Below, piece after piece: positions 1 through 11,390 of a DNA stretch of 64,000 bases; positions within the stretch are counted from its first letter, which is position 1, and each line of letters starts with the position of its first letter. This DNA comes from Elymus sibiricus. Lineage: Eukaryota; Streptophyta; Magnoliopsida; Poales; Poaceae. The position numbers were made by a program, and so were the translations under genes. The notes beneath the pieces were generated by a model, which was given only the letters and a program-made list of their open reading frames with translations, had not been told where the DNA came from and made no database searches. Location: contig CM077676.1 in assembly GCA_039707655.1 (NCBI GenBank), positions 186,740,936 through 186,804,935 on the forward strand. Direction: 5' to 3'.

Positions 1-92
1 ATCACGGATTTCAGCAGCGCCGGCCCCGGCCCCGGCGGGACCGACGACCCCGGCTCGGTGGTTTTCTTCTTCCCTTTCCTGCCAGGGGCCAT
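1..92 (-). CDS. N-terminus of a Tat-type antisense ORF (partial)
   Basis: An ATG at 92-90 opens a frame that runs about 30 codons to the window edge without a stop. The start (MAPGRKGKKK...) is basic and then Pro/Gly-rich. It resembles the start (MAPKKTDAEGKK) of the antisense ORF at 39876 in the second Tat element. It lies upstream of, and antisense to, the LTR at 368-1242, the same arrangement as in the other two Tat elements of this window. A weak TATA-like CGATAAAGC sits on the minus strand at 205-213, about 115 bp upstream of the ATG. The function is unknown and too little is visible to assign a domain. Confidence 0.45.
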   Translation of the reverse strand, partial: MAPGRKGKKKTTEPGSSVPPGPGPALLKSV

Positions 93-367
93 GGCGGTGG
101 AGAGATTGGAAGTTAGGGGAGGAGCAACAGAGAAGCTGCTTGTGCGAGACGAGGGGCAAGACGGGGACGAGGAGCAATGACGTGCCTATGCCCCGTGCGA
201 GCAGGCTTTATCGCCAAGACGGCAGTTACCGAGGCGTCGTGGGGAGTGGGGGCGACCCGCCCCGCGAAAACCGCCACGCGTCGCCTCTGGGCCCGGCAGC
301 TAGATGGGCCCCGCGCCATTTCGTCCCTAACCGGGCGGAACGTGCGCGCCGCGGGCCCGGGGGCTAC

Positions 368-1242
368 TGTCGGCCCAGTGGGAACCAGCGTACCACGGCA
401 TGTCTGCCTCTGGCCCAGAGGACCGCGCTCGGCGGCCGGCCCATGAGAGTAGCCTTGCCTCAGCCGCTATGGAGGGAGCCACCTCGCGAGGCCCCTCCCC
501 GCCAGGCCAGGCCCTACCGAGGCCGCCAAGCACCAGGTTCCCTCGCGAGGCTCCCCTCGCGAGGCCCTCTCATGAAGCAAGTTGTATGGCGCCAGCCGCA
601 GGGCTCCGCGCCCAGCACATGGGTGACGTCCCGCTGTCAGGATAAGGACAGCGGGGCGCGACCAAGCCCAGCTTCTATTCTGGTGATAAGGGAGCAGCGG
701 CAACTGCCTCCCCCAAAGCAAGTCCCAAAGGCTTTCCTCTTTGGTGATAGAAAATTAGGACGGATCAGCGCGCCAGGATGGAGGTCATCGCCAAGCCCAC
801 TAGCGCGTCACAAGGAGCTGCTTTAGCAGGCAGAGACCGCCTATAGTCAGGAAAAGCCTGCGCTCTTATCCCCCTTTTGAATTGCCGCCCTGTGGCAACC
901 CTTTCCCGCTCATATTTTCGGGGAAGAGGACCAAGGCACTACAAAAGGGGAACGACCGCTTCCATGTAAGGGGATCGACCCATTCTCCCCCACACCTCTT
1001 GTACCTTGAGCACAAGCTCTCCACCACAGAGCAATCCAACGCAAGTAGGATCGAGTAGGGTATTACACTACACGGTGGCCCGAACCTGGGTAGCTCGCGC
1101 GTCCCCTTCGTGTCCGGTGAGAGCCAGCGAGTCCGTCGTGTCCCCGCCGTAGTCCCGTCGTAGGCTGCCAAGCAAAGTCCCCCAGAGTTTGAATCCTAAG
1201 TTCTTGGAGAAGTTTCTTGGATGCAGATCCTAGACTCTGACA
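368..1242 (+). repeat. 3' LTR of the left Tat element
   Basis: It begins TGTCGGCCC directly after a purine-rich tract and ends TGACA. A TATA-like TACAAAAG lies at 940-947. The downstream part contains a run ending CGGTGGCCCGAACCTGGG, which is shared with the LTR at 49054-49912. GC content is high in the first half. The ORFs read through this LTR in several frames are composition artefacts. Confidence 0.6.
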
Positions 1243-2791
1243 GTAGGAGAGAGTTGTAACACCCCAAGAGTGCTTGTTCCATATTTGTACTTCCCAACAT
1301 TGCCATATATGGAATTGTCATGATGATCTAGATGGATGGGTTCTTCTCATGTTGTGTTTTGCTTCTTTTCATTTTGCATTTTATCTTCATGCCATGCCAA
1401 TTGATGCCATGTTAAACTCCTGTAGCATATATAAATGTTGCTCTAAATATGCCTAGTCAATGTTTCAGTATTTCTGTCAGCATTAAGTTGCAATGTTGTG
1501 AGCTCATTTCTATTGAATCCATGCTTCATATGAATTTGTGCCAATGTGATGAAATGATCTATGCCATGTGTACTGTAGGTGCATTCCAATTTCTTGCAGT
1601 TTAGAGTAATGTAGCTTGCTGATTTGATGTGCATAAGATGCCATGATGCTGTTAACTGCAGTTTTGCATTGCATATTGTGTTGCTCACCATTTGGGTTTC
1701 ATGCATCCGTTCTTCGTGATCTTTGATACGTCTCCATCGTATCTATAATTTTTTATTGTTTCATGCCAATATTCTACCACTTTCACATATTTTTGGCAAC
1801 ATTTTATATTATTTTTGGGACTAACATATTGATCCAGTGCCAGTTCCTGTTTGTTGCATGTTTTTTGTTTCGCAGAATATCCATATCAAACGAAGTCCAA
1901 ATGCAATAAAATTTTACGGAGAATTATTTTGGAATATATGTGATTTTTGGGAGGTGGAATCAATGCAAGACGGTGCTCGTGGGCCCCACGAGGCACCTGT
2001 AGGATCGAAAGTATGTCTAGAGGGGGGTGATTAGACTACTTAACCAAATAAAAACCTAACATTTTCCCAATTTTAGTTATAGGCAGATTTTAGCAACAAT
2101 ACAAGTCAAGCATCACCCTACACATGCAATTCTAAGAGTATAGCAGCGGAAAGTAAACAATTGCATATGTAAGTAAAGGAGGGGATCGGAGATTTCAAAC
2201 GCAATGAAGACACGGTGGTTTTTGGCATGGTTCCGATAGGTGGTGCTATCGTACGTCCACGTTGATGGAGACTTCAACCCACGAAGGGTAACGGCTGCGC
2301 GAGTCCACGGAGGGCTCCACCCACAAAGGGTCCATGAAGAAGCAACCTTGTCTATTCCACCATGGCTTACATCCACGAAGGACTAGCATCACTCGGGGTA
2401 GATCTTCACGAAGTAGGCGATCTCCTTGCCCTTACAAACTCTTGGTTCAACTCCACATCATGTCGGAGGCTCCCAAGTGACACCTAACCAATCTAGGAGA
2501 CACCACTCTCCAAAAGGTAATAGACGGTGTGTTGTTCATGAACTCCTTGCTCTTGTGCTTCAAATGATAGTCTTCCCAACACTCAAACAACTCCTCACAG
2601 ATTTGGCTATGGTGGAAGAAGGATTTGAGTGGATAGCAACTTGGGAAAGGCTAGAAATCAAGGTTCAAATGGTAGGAATGGAATCTCTTGATCTCAAAAC
2701 ATGGGTAGGTGGTTCTCTCTCAGAAAATGTATGGTGGAAGTGTAGGCACATTCTGATGGCTCTCCTTACTGAGAAGGAAGTGGTGGAGGGG

Positions 2792-2799
2792 TATATATA
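2792..2799 (-). promoter_or_regulatory. TATA box of the 3' LTR (SIRE-like)
   Basis: TATATATA about 780 bp into the LTR, in a GC-containing context. The palindrome array lies 40-440 bp upstream. The equivalent box in the 5' LTR is at 10946-10953. Confidence 0.6.
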
Positions 2800-2838
2800 G
2801 CCTCCACACAAAATCCAACCTTACACACTTTTGACCCA

Positions 2839-3240
2839 ACTCGGTGGCACCGATTCAGAAGACTCGGTGGCACCGAACTGTGTAAAAGATATGAACATTA
2901 GGAATCTCAATGGGACCGATCGGAACAACTCGGATGGACCGAAGTGCAATGGCTAGGGCAAACCTCATCTCGGTGGCACCGATTGCATCAACTCGGTTGG
3001 ACCGAAATGAAGCAATAAGGCAACAGAGACTTGGCAAGCCATCTTGGTGAGACCGATTTGCAAAACTCAGTGGGACCAAAGTAAGTGCAAACGATCACAG
3101 AGAGTTGGCAAGGCCATCTCAGTGGGACCGAGATCCATATCGGTGGATCCGATTTGTTAGGGTTTTGGCAGTGGCTATGTCTAGATGAACTCGGTGGCTC
3201 CGGATAGAGAATTTTGGTGGGGCCGAGTTGGAATGTGGGT
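2839..3240 (-). repeat. Array of degenerate TCGGTnnnACCGA palindromes, 3' LTR copy
   Basis: About twelve imperfect copies of a short palindrome with arms TCGG(T) and (A)CCGA separated by a few bases, for example CTCGGTGGCACCGA and CTCGGTTGGACCGA. They are spaced 20-40 bp apart. The array sits in U3 just upstream of the TATA box, as expected for a cluster of binding sites. Confidence 0.75.
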
Positions 3241-3573
3241 TTTGGACATATTTGGGTAGGGAGAGTGGTTGAGGGTTTAGGAGTCCTGTCACTAAGCACT
3301 TGAGCAAAAAGACCATTAAGCAACACCTCATCCCCTTTTAATAGTATTGGCTTTCCTATGGACTCAATGTGATCTTGGATCACTAAACCAAAAATGTAGA
3401 GTCTTGATCTTTTGCCAATCCTTGTCCTTAGCATTTTGAGGGGTCCACATCTCTAGTCCATGCCATGCCAATCATTGAACATCCTGAAATCTTTCACTTG
3501 AATGGACATTAGTTCAATGAGATATATGTTGTTATGAATTACCAAAACCACCAAGGGAGCAAATGTGCTTTCA

Positions 3574-4129
3574 ATCTCCCCCTTTTTGGTAATTGATGAC
3601 AACATATAGATCAAAGCTTCGACAAATGAATAAATGAATGAAATACATTGTCGCTTTGAGAAGTATGTGATAAGCAAGAGCTCCCCCTAAATTTGTGCAT
3701 TATTAAAAATTTGCATTTGAATGCAAATGCACAATCGATTAGGCTCATGGGTCACTCTTCCATGTCACATACATCTTGGTGGAGCGCGCAAAATGATATG
3801 AGTGGAATAGTAAGCACGCATCACCAACACAAGTAAGTGATCATACAAGATAATGATAAAGATAAGCATTGATCATCACAAGAAGCATAGTATGATCAAT
3901 CACATGAAGTAGCTCACAATCATAACGAAGCATAGTACTCACAGACATAGTATCAAGCACACACATCGAACAAAGTACCATAAAGCAAATAGTAGCAAAA
4001 GAACTCGAGAGAAATCCAACGGGCAAAGCAAAGCGAAACTCTCTCTCTCGAAGCTAAGATCTATACAAATTCTCCCCCTTTGGCAACAAGTACCAATAAG
4101 ATCGAATAGGTATAGGACTAATCGGTACT
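3574..4129 (-). other. 3' untranslated region and polypurine tract of the SIRE-like element
   Basis: The polypurine tract AAAAAGGGGGAGA (minus strand, 3575-3587) lies next to the 3' LTR. The rest is AT-rich and has no supported ORF. Confidence 0.65.
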
Positions 4130-6202
4130 CTAAGCATGATCCTTGGAAGCTCCTGAAGGCGATCTCCTGCTGGCAGCTCCGGTGTGCGTAGACGGCGTCG
4201 AAAGAAGAGCATCTGCGAAGGCTTCGGCTGATGTCTGCTGGGCTGGTGGAGTGGAGACCGGAGGTGGCACTGTGGCAGCAGCAGCAAGTGCAGAGACTGT
4301 GGTCCTCGGATCCACAACTAGCACTGCAGCAGACCTGGCTGCTCTGGGCACTGTCTGAAATCTCTCGGTGGTAGGTCTGTCATCTCCACTATCATCTGAG
4401 GGGGCTGTCCTGTCAGCATCAACATCGCTCTTCAGCTGCTCCACTGTAGTCTGGATCTCTGTGACCTTGACATCTAGATCATGAAACTTTGTCTCGATTA
4501 TCCGCTCTAAGCTAGCCTGGTTCTGGGTGAGGTTGGCCAGACTTCGCTCAATCCTCAGGGTGGTTTCAAGCAGATAAGTCATTTGGTCAGACTTAGACTT
4601 GAGATTTGCAATTGGAGCATTGGGAGCTATTGCCTCCTTGGCTGCTTTGGCTTCTTTGGCTTCTCGAATCTTCTGTTGGGCTTGAGCAGAAGTGGGATGC
4701 GAAGGATCCATCACAATAACATTATCCTCAAACTCTGGACGCAGTGGCAGATGCTCACGATCAAGAAGATAAGTGCTGGTTCCAACCTTGGAATTGATCA
4801 ACATCTGGATGTGTGGAGCATATCCGCACGATCTCTTCTGATCAGCTGCAGTCCTCTTGATAGTTTCCACAATCATGCTCATCACCTTAAACTTCTGAGG
4901 TGTATCAAAGTGGTGCAGCAAGTTGATGGAGTGGCCACGTATCATTTTATCATTGCCTGACTTGGGTAATAGAGTATACCGCAAGATAGTGTTAGTGGTG
5001 GCCAGTCCTGGCAGCAGATGCTTCACTGATCCAAGCTTATGAGTCTCGATGTCCTTCTGTGGAATTGCAGTGTACATGTTGGCCATGGAGTTGTGATCCA
5101 TCTTGAGCTTAGCATAGATATCTATGTCATCATCCTCTTCCTTGGGAGCACCAAGAAGACTCGCCCACTCAGAGATGGTTGACTGGTACCTGATACCCTC
5201 AGTCATCCACACAATTCGGCCATCTGGATAGAAATGTGCTGTAGAGTAGAATTGCATGACCATTTCATCATTTCACTTCGTCAACTTCTGTCCAACAAAG
5301 TCATCAACACCTGCAATCCTGAAGCTCTCATGAACATGGGGGAAATAATCCTCATTCTCATCAATGTATTCCCAATCCACCCATTTCATGTCGCTAACAA
5401 TGGGCTTCTTATCCAACAGAACTGTTTCATAAAAGTCTTGTTGTTCTCGTGTGTGAAAGCGATAGTCACATGCTGTTTTCCTCCTTGCAGCATAAGGATC
5501 TGACAGTCTCCACTGATGCAGTCCTTTGTCTTTTCTTAGCATCATATTTTCCGCAACAGGGTGTGCAGCATCATGGTCTGGAATCTTAGGCTTCAATTTC
5601 CTGAGCACTAGTGGATCTTTATCAACATTTGCCTCAGGCACTGGGGCCTTGTTCTTTTCAGCAGTAGAAATATTCCTTGTAGACCTCTTGGGTGCTGGAG
5701 CTTTTGGTTTGGACTTGGGGGCAGCAGTCCTCATAGCATCTGACATAAGCTTTTGAGACTTGGCTGGAGGTGCATCAGCAGGTGGCTCTTCCTCCTCCTC
5801 TAAATCATTTCTCATGGAGGGTCTTCCAAGCACTTGAGCTGTAGTCTTTCTAGCTCTCTTCTTCTTTGCTCCTGCAGCTGATTCAGTGTCACTTGGCTCT
5901 TCAAGTTTGAATTGCATAGTTTGCTTTGGAACTTTCCTCACAGCAGTCCTCTCTTTAGCAGAAGATGGTTTGGTGCTATACTCCTTAGCAAGCAGGACTC
6001 TCTTTTTCTTTGTTGCTGCTTCACTAGCAACAAAATCTTCATCCTCACTGTCTGAGGTTCTCTTCTTCCTTGTTCTAGTGGCAGCCTTAGGAAGATCTGG
6101 AGAGCTCCTCTCTCCCTCATAGAAACTTTCTGCAGGGCTTGATCCTTCACTGAGTTCTGCATGCTGCTCTGGCCTGTTCTGGCTGTCGCTGTCATCTGAC
6201 AT
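4130..6202 (-). pseudogene. 690-codon accessory ORF with a plant-transposon-protein-like domain, one in-frame stop
   Basis: One frame runs from ATG at 6202 to 4130 with a single TGA at 5275-5273. Residues 1 to about 200 are low-complexity, Ser/Glu/Lys-rich and look nuclear (several KKR/RKK clusters). From about residue 210 a folded region begins (HQWRLSDPYAARR). It continues through the stop into a segment (FYSTAHFYPDGRIVWMTEG, then WASLLGAP) that resembles the 'putative plant transposon protein' family as I remember it (Pfam PF20167). A Lys/Ala/Glu-rich coiled-coil segment follows near residues 510-580, then a Ser/Thr/Ala-rich tail. The ORF is on the same strand as gag but has its own TATA box and a probable 5'-UTR intron. 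It looks like a gene captured by the element or kept as an accessory gene. Function is unknown. The fold assignment is from pattern memory only. Confidence 0.6.
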
Positions 6203-6326
6203 CTTGCTGAGCTGACCCTGTGAATAGATGGGTATGGGCAGAGTAGATGAGTCATCACAAAAAGCAGAAGTTTTTCATAAAAATTGAGTTCAACTCTTAG
6301 TTTCAAGTTTTCACAGAAGGCATATC

Positions 6327-7085
6327 GGATGGACCGAGTTGATCATCTCGGTGATACCGAAGCACTCTACAGAAACCTTGCACTCCATTTCGGTCAGACC
6401 GAGATGGGTTTCGGTGACTCCGAGATGCTAGGGTTTCACTGAGACTTTACTTTCGGTCTCACCGATTCGTACAACTCGGTGGCACCGAGACGTACTAGTG
6501 CTAAGGCCTGGGGCCAAATCAATGGGGCCGAAAATTTCTAATCAGTCGGTCCGAGATGCGTTCGGCGGAAACTTAAACCTAAAAATTTCGCTCGAATCTA
6601 ATCTACGGAATTCTTCTAGTGGAATAAGCATTGCAATCTGTGGCAAGAATAATGGCAATCCTATCGTGCATTGAATCAGAAAATGGAGCACGAGAGGGAT
6701 CGAATCTCACCCTAACTCGGTGGAGATTCTCTACGGCGGAAACGGCAGGGCAGATTGCCGTTGATGGCGACGGAATCTGGCGGCGAGGGCACGCTGGAGA
6801 CGACGACGAAGTCCAGAGACGAGTACTACGGCAGCAACGGGGTGCGGGAGCGAAAGAGTCGAGAAATTTCAACCGTTCGGCCCGCGAGATATATATACCC
6901 GTACGCTGTCGGTGGCTCCGAGTTGGACAACTCGGTGGCACCGAGATGGAAAACCTAGATCAATCTAAGTGATTTCGGTTGGACCGAGTTTGAGTGAATT
7001 GGTTCGGCCGAAATCAGATAGAAGGTTTTGGAGGTTCAGCCCTTTCAGATCGGTGGCTCCGAGTGCTCCTCACCCGGAGGGTCCG
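6327..7085 (-). repeat. Internal array of TCGGTnnnACCGA palindromes
   Basis: At least ten copies of the same motif class lie outside the LTRs. One cluster is upstream of an internal TATATATA (6890-6897) and a second lies in the presumed 5'-UTR intron of the accessory gene (6330-6560). The flanking sequence does not otherwise look like the LTR, so this is not simply a stray LTR copy. Confidence 0.7.
6890..6897 (-). promoter_or_regulatory. Internal TATA box of the accessory gene
   Basis: TATATATA on the minus strand, preceded (6901-7085) by palindrome copies and followed by a C/T-rich leader. The accessory ORF begins at 6202 after a probable 5'-UTR intron (donor GTGAG at 6710, acceptor CACAG ending at 6218, about 493 nt). 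The layout parallels the LTR promoter of the same element. Confidence 0.5.
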
Positions 7086-7884
7086 AAAATGACTTGTTCA
7101 ATTTTTGTGATGCAGCAAGAATAGAATTTGAGACAAGAAAGCATAGATAGCTAGAGAAGGTACTTAGGCATTCTTGTACATCCACTTGGCCAGAAAAACC
7201 AAGAAAATCAAAGCAACAAATGGATGTCCTCAAATGATGAAAATATGCAAACCAACATGCTCACACAATAAGATAGCAAATGAAATATGTGTCAAACATG
7301 CACAACCAATTCTAGCATCTATCAAGCAATGGCGATGACTAGGTCATCTTTATATGAGTATATTGACTTAGGAGCCAAATGAGAACATTTGATCATAGGT
7401 CATACTCATCGTTTAAGCACAAGTGGGGTTACCACTTTTACATAAAGCATTGATGGTTCACACCATTAGAGTTGCTTTAGCTCAATTTCTTAGAGCAAAG
7501 CTCCCCCTAGATGTGATATCCCCCCTAAGAGGGATGAACTAACCTTGGGTTTTGTCGATGATGACTTCATGTAGATGTTGAAGATGTGGATGCTCAATGT
7601 TGATGTAGACCATCAAGAGTTGGGAGCAATCCTTTGGAGTTTTGTGCTTTCAATACCTTCATGGGTTAATCCCACACAAGGAACATACAAGGATATCCAT
7701 AGACATAGAGTGAAATACACATATGATGATGCCCATGAATGCATTGAATACCTTGTCCCTTGTCTTACCAACAAGAGGGTTTGTGACTCCATGAACTAGT
7801 GCAAAATGTGGAAGTTGGTTGCACAAGTTCTTGCCATAATGAATATGAGTGAAGTTTGTTGGCGGAGTCACCCTCAAGAACTCT
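7086..7884 (-). other. Non-coding stretch where pol would be expected
   Basis: AT-rich sequence between the end of gag and the internal palindrome/promoter region. No DSG protease, HHCC, DDE or YVDD motif is found in any frame. Confidence 0.6.
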
Positions 7885-10067
7885 CTAGTTCTTCTTCTTC
7901 TTTTTGACCCACATCAACTTGATGGGAATCCTTGGAGTTGTAGTAGCACTTGATGAAGTCTTGAGAACCCACTTGACCATGGCTTGAGGAGCTTCCTCAA
8001 ATGAATCAATCTCTTCTTGAAGCTTGTCCTTGCCTTTTAGCTTGTGGTCTTGTGGTGGAAGATCTTCTTGAGCTTGTGTTCCCTTGAAGGAAGTAGGATC
8101 ATACTTCTCTTGTTGAGGAACAAACTTCGTCTTGGGGTATTGATCTTCTTCCCACTCAACTCCATTGGCATTGAACTTTCGTTCAAAACCAACACCTTGG
8201 TTCTTCCGGTGCCTCCCTTGCTTGCGTACAATTTCCTCAAATTGTTTACTCCCGGCAAGACTCTTGTAGACACCTTTTTCTATAATTCCTTTCAATAGCA
8301 TATTTTCTTGCTCAAGTGTAACTTGGCTAAGAGAATCATTAGTGGAATCAATAGAACTACTAGAAGCAACAACATTGGATTTAGCATTGTTATTGTTAAT
8401 ACTAGAGGTAGAACCCTTTTTACCCTTGTTGCTAGTTTGCTTAGGTTTAACTTGTGGCATAAAGGTAGACAAGAGTAAACGCTTGGCAAGATATGAAGAA
8501 CTCTTCTTTCGAAGATCATCATTGATAGCTTTAAGAAACTCATGCTCTTGCTCTAAATTTAGCTTCTCGAAGCGTAGCTTCTCATGAGTTCTTAAAAGTT
8601 CTCTATGATCCTCTTGAGTTGTTTCATGAGCTAACTTAAGAGCATTTAGTTCTTTAGTTAGACGCTCAATCTCCTTCATAGCATTGTCACTTGTTTCCTC
8701 TTGACTATCATAATTACTAGCATTTTCATTATAGCTCACATCACTAGCCTTATCAACAAGTAAATCATCATCACCAAGCAAATCATCTTCATCACTATTA
8801 AAATCAAGATACTCGGGGTGTGATACCTTGGGGCCTTTTGCCATGAAGCATCTTCCAATTCCTTCATTTGGTGAGTCAAATAGATCATAGGAGTTGGATG
8901 ACACAAGAGCAAGTCCGGCAACACCTTCATCTTGACTATAGTCAGAGTTGGAGTGATAACTTCTCTCGGAGTGGTTGTTGGAGTCGGAGCCGGAAACCCA
9001 TTCACCAACATGAGCTTGATGTCTTCTTCTTGTGTAGCTCTTGGATGACTTGTCCTTCCTCTCCGAATCCTTGCTTCTTCGAGAGTGTCTTCGTTCATAA
9101 TGATCATCTCTACTCCTTCTCTCCTTATGAGGTGATTCATCTCTTCTATGTCTTCCTCTTGGTGATTCGTCTCTTTTCTTGTAGGGAGCCATACACTCAT
9201 TGGAATAGTGTCCGGGTTTTCCACAATTGTAGCAATTTCGGTCACGACTTGAAGATCTTCTCTCATAGTGTCTTGAGCTAGAGAGCTTCTTTCTTTCCCT
9301 TTGTTCTTGTAGAACTTGTTGAATCTTTTCACCATTAGGCTTATCTCTTCATTGGATACTAGCTTGTCACTTGGAGTTGTTGGAGCATCGGTTGAGGCTT
9401 TGTAAGCACCACTTGATTTGTTGTGTAGCTCATCTTTGTCCTTGAGTGACATTTCATGAGCAACAATCCTTCCAATGACTTCCGTGGGCGTGAGATCTTT
9501 GTAATTTGGCATCATTTGGATCAATGTGCAAACGGTATCATATTTTCCATCCAAAGCTCTGAGTATCTTCTTGATGATCAATTTGTTGGTCATCTCTTCA
9601 CTTCCTAAGCCGGCAATCTCATTTGTGATGAGAGCAAGCCTAGAGTACATCTCAGCGACTCCTTCACCATCCTTCATCTTGAACTTGTCAAGTTGACTTT
9701 GAAGAACATCCAACTTAGATTCCTTGACGGACTCGGTACCTTCATGCATATCAACCAAAGTATCCCAAATTTCCTTCGCATTCTCGAGGCGGCTGATATT
9801 GTTGAATTCCTCGGGACACAAACCATTGAAGAGAATGTCACAAGCTTGAGCATTGTATTACAACATCTTCAATTCTTCCGGGGTTGCTTCACGATCCGGT
9901 TCCTTGCCATCCTCAAAGAAATCACCTTGCAAGCCAACACGAACAACAGCCCAAACGGCGGGGTTATGACCAAGAATATTCATTTTCATCTTATGTTTCC
10001 AACTAGCAAAGTTTGTACCATCAAAATATGGACCTCTACGGTGATAGTTACCCTCACTAGACGCCAT
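7885..10067 (-). pseudogene. gag: Copia gag (SIRE-like), broken
   Basis: Gag packages the RNA genome. The frame starts at 10067 (MASSEGNYHRRGPYFDG, the usual Copia gag N-terminus). It is interrupted by TAA at 9860-9858 and continues in the same frame to about 9300. A one-base shift then moves it into the frame that holds the zinc knuckle CYNCGKPGHYSNEC (about 9240-9195) and a 435-codon tail. The tail has Arg/Ser/Asp-rich repeats and a long coiled-coil-like segment (about 8760-8500). It ends in a lysine-rich stretch just before 7885. Total length near 720 codons fits SIRE-type gag, which is longer than ordinary Copia gag. No protease follows. With one nonsense codon and one shift this copy cannot make full-length Gag. 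Confidence 0.75.
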
Positions 10068-10129
10068 ACTCTCCTAAGTTGTGAAACCAAGGCTATGATC
10101 ACCAAAGAAATGGAAATCAAGGCTTACGG

Positions 10130-10150
10130 AGACCACAGCTCTGATACAAC
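10130..10150 (-). other. Primer binding site (initiator tRNA-Met type, diverged)
   Basis: In element sense the sequence TTGTATCAGAGCTGTGG follows the LTR end. It differs from the usual TGGTATCAGAGC core by one base. Confidence 0.7.
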
Positions 10151-10945
10151 TTGTAGGATCAAAAGTATGTCTAGAGGGGGATGATTAGACTACTTGACCA
10201 AATAAAAACCTAACATTTTCCCAATTTTAGTTGTAGGCAGATTTTAGCAACAATACAAGTCAAGCATCACCCTACACATGCAATTCTAAGAGTATAGCAG
10301 CGGAAAGTAAACAATTGCATATGTAAGTAAAGGAGGGGATCGGAGATTTCAAACGCAATGAAGACACGGTGGTTTTTGGCGTGGTTCCGATAGGTGGTGC
10401 TATCGTACGTCCGCGTTGATGGAGACTTCAACCCACGAAGGGTAACGGCTGCGCGAGTCCACGGAGGGCTCCACCCACAAAGGGTCCACGAAGAAGCAAC
10501 CTTGTCTATTCCACCATGGCTTACGTCCACGAAGGACTAGCCTCACTTGGGGTAGATCTTCACGAAGTAGGCGATCTCCTTGCCCTTACAAACTCTTGGT
10601 TCAACTCCACATCATGTCGGAGGCTCCCAAGTGACACCTAACCAATTTAGGAGACACCACTCTCCAAAAGGTAATAGACGGTGTGTTGTTGATGAACTCC
10701 TTGCTCTTGTGCTTCAAATGATAGTCTTCCCAACACTCAAACAACTCCTCATAGATTTGGCTATGGTGGAAGAAGGATTTGAGTGGAAAGCAACTTGGGA
10801 AAGGCTAGAAATCAATGTTCAAATGGTAGGAATGGAATCTCTTGATCTCAACACATGAGTAGGTGGTTCTCTCTCAGAAAATGTATGGTGGAAGTGTAGG
10901 CATGTTCTGATGGCTCTCCTTACTGAGAAGGAAGTGGTGGAGGGG

Positions 10946-10953
10946 TATATATA
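10946..10953 (-). promoter_or_regulatory. TATA box of the 5' LTR (SIRE-like), drives gag
   Basis: TATATATA at the same LTR position as 2792-2799, downstream of the palindrome array at about 10990-11390. It is the expected promoter for the genomic transcript. Confidence 0.6.
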
Positions 10954-10989
10954 GCCTCCACACAAAATCCAACCGTTACACACTTTTGA

Positions 10990-11390
10990 CCCAACTCGGT
11001 GGCACCGATTCAGAAGACTCGGTGGCGCCGAACTATGTAAAAGATATGAACGTTAGGAATCTCGGTGGGACTGATAGGAACAACTCGGATGGACCGAAGT
11101 GCAAAGGCTAGGGCAAATCTCATCTCGGTGGCAACGATTGCATCAACTCGGTTGGACCCAAATGAAGCAATAAGGCAACAGAGACTTGGCAAGCCATCTT
11201 GGTGAGACCGATTTGCAAAACTCGGTGGGACCAAAGTAAGTGCAAACGATCACAGAGAGTTGGCAAGGCCATCTCGGTGGGACCGAGATCCATATCTGTG
11301 GATCCGATTTGTTAGGGTTTTGGCAGTGGCTAAGTCTAGATGAACTCGGTGGCTCCGGATAGAGAATTTCGGTGGGGCCGAGTTGGAATG
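10990..11390 (-). repeat. Array of TCGGTnnnACCGA palindromes, 5' LTR copy
   Basis: The same array in the 5' LTR, with copy-specific point changes in individual arms. It is again directly upstream of the TATA box. Confidence 0.75.

Larger units (their letters stand above)
1..1242 (+). mobile_element. 3' end of a Tat/Retand-lineage Gypsy element (left part outside window)
   Basis: The segment ends with a plus-strand 3' LTR (368-1242) preceded by a G/C-rich purine tract ending GCCCGGGGGCTAC, almost the same as the tract ahead of the Tat LTR at 49054. An ORF on the opposite strand starts at 92 and leaves the window. An antisense ORF between pol and the 3' LTR is a known trait of Tat-lineage elements such as Grande and Retand. 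The right LTR edge is placed at TGACA (1242) by comparison with the CGACA ends of the other Tat LTRs here. That edge is less certain than the left one. Confidence 0.6.
1998..3573 (-). repeat. 3' LTR of the SIRE-like element
   Basis: 1576 bp and nearly identical to 10152-11726. It has the same palindrome array (about 2839-3240) and TATA box (2792-2799). Confidence 0.88.

Noticed and set aside
140..826. 228-codon plus-strand ORF and several overlapping ORFs
   Set aside because: GC-rich LTR sequence open in many frames; no domain, runs across the LTR border at 368.
8868..9281. 137-codon plus-strand ORF
   Set aside because: Antisense shadow of the SIRE-like gag tail.
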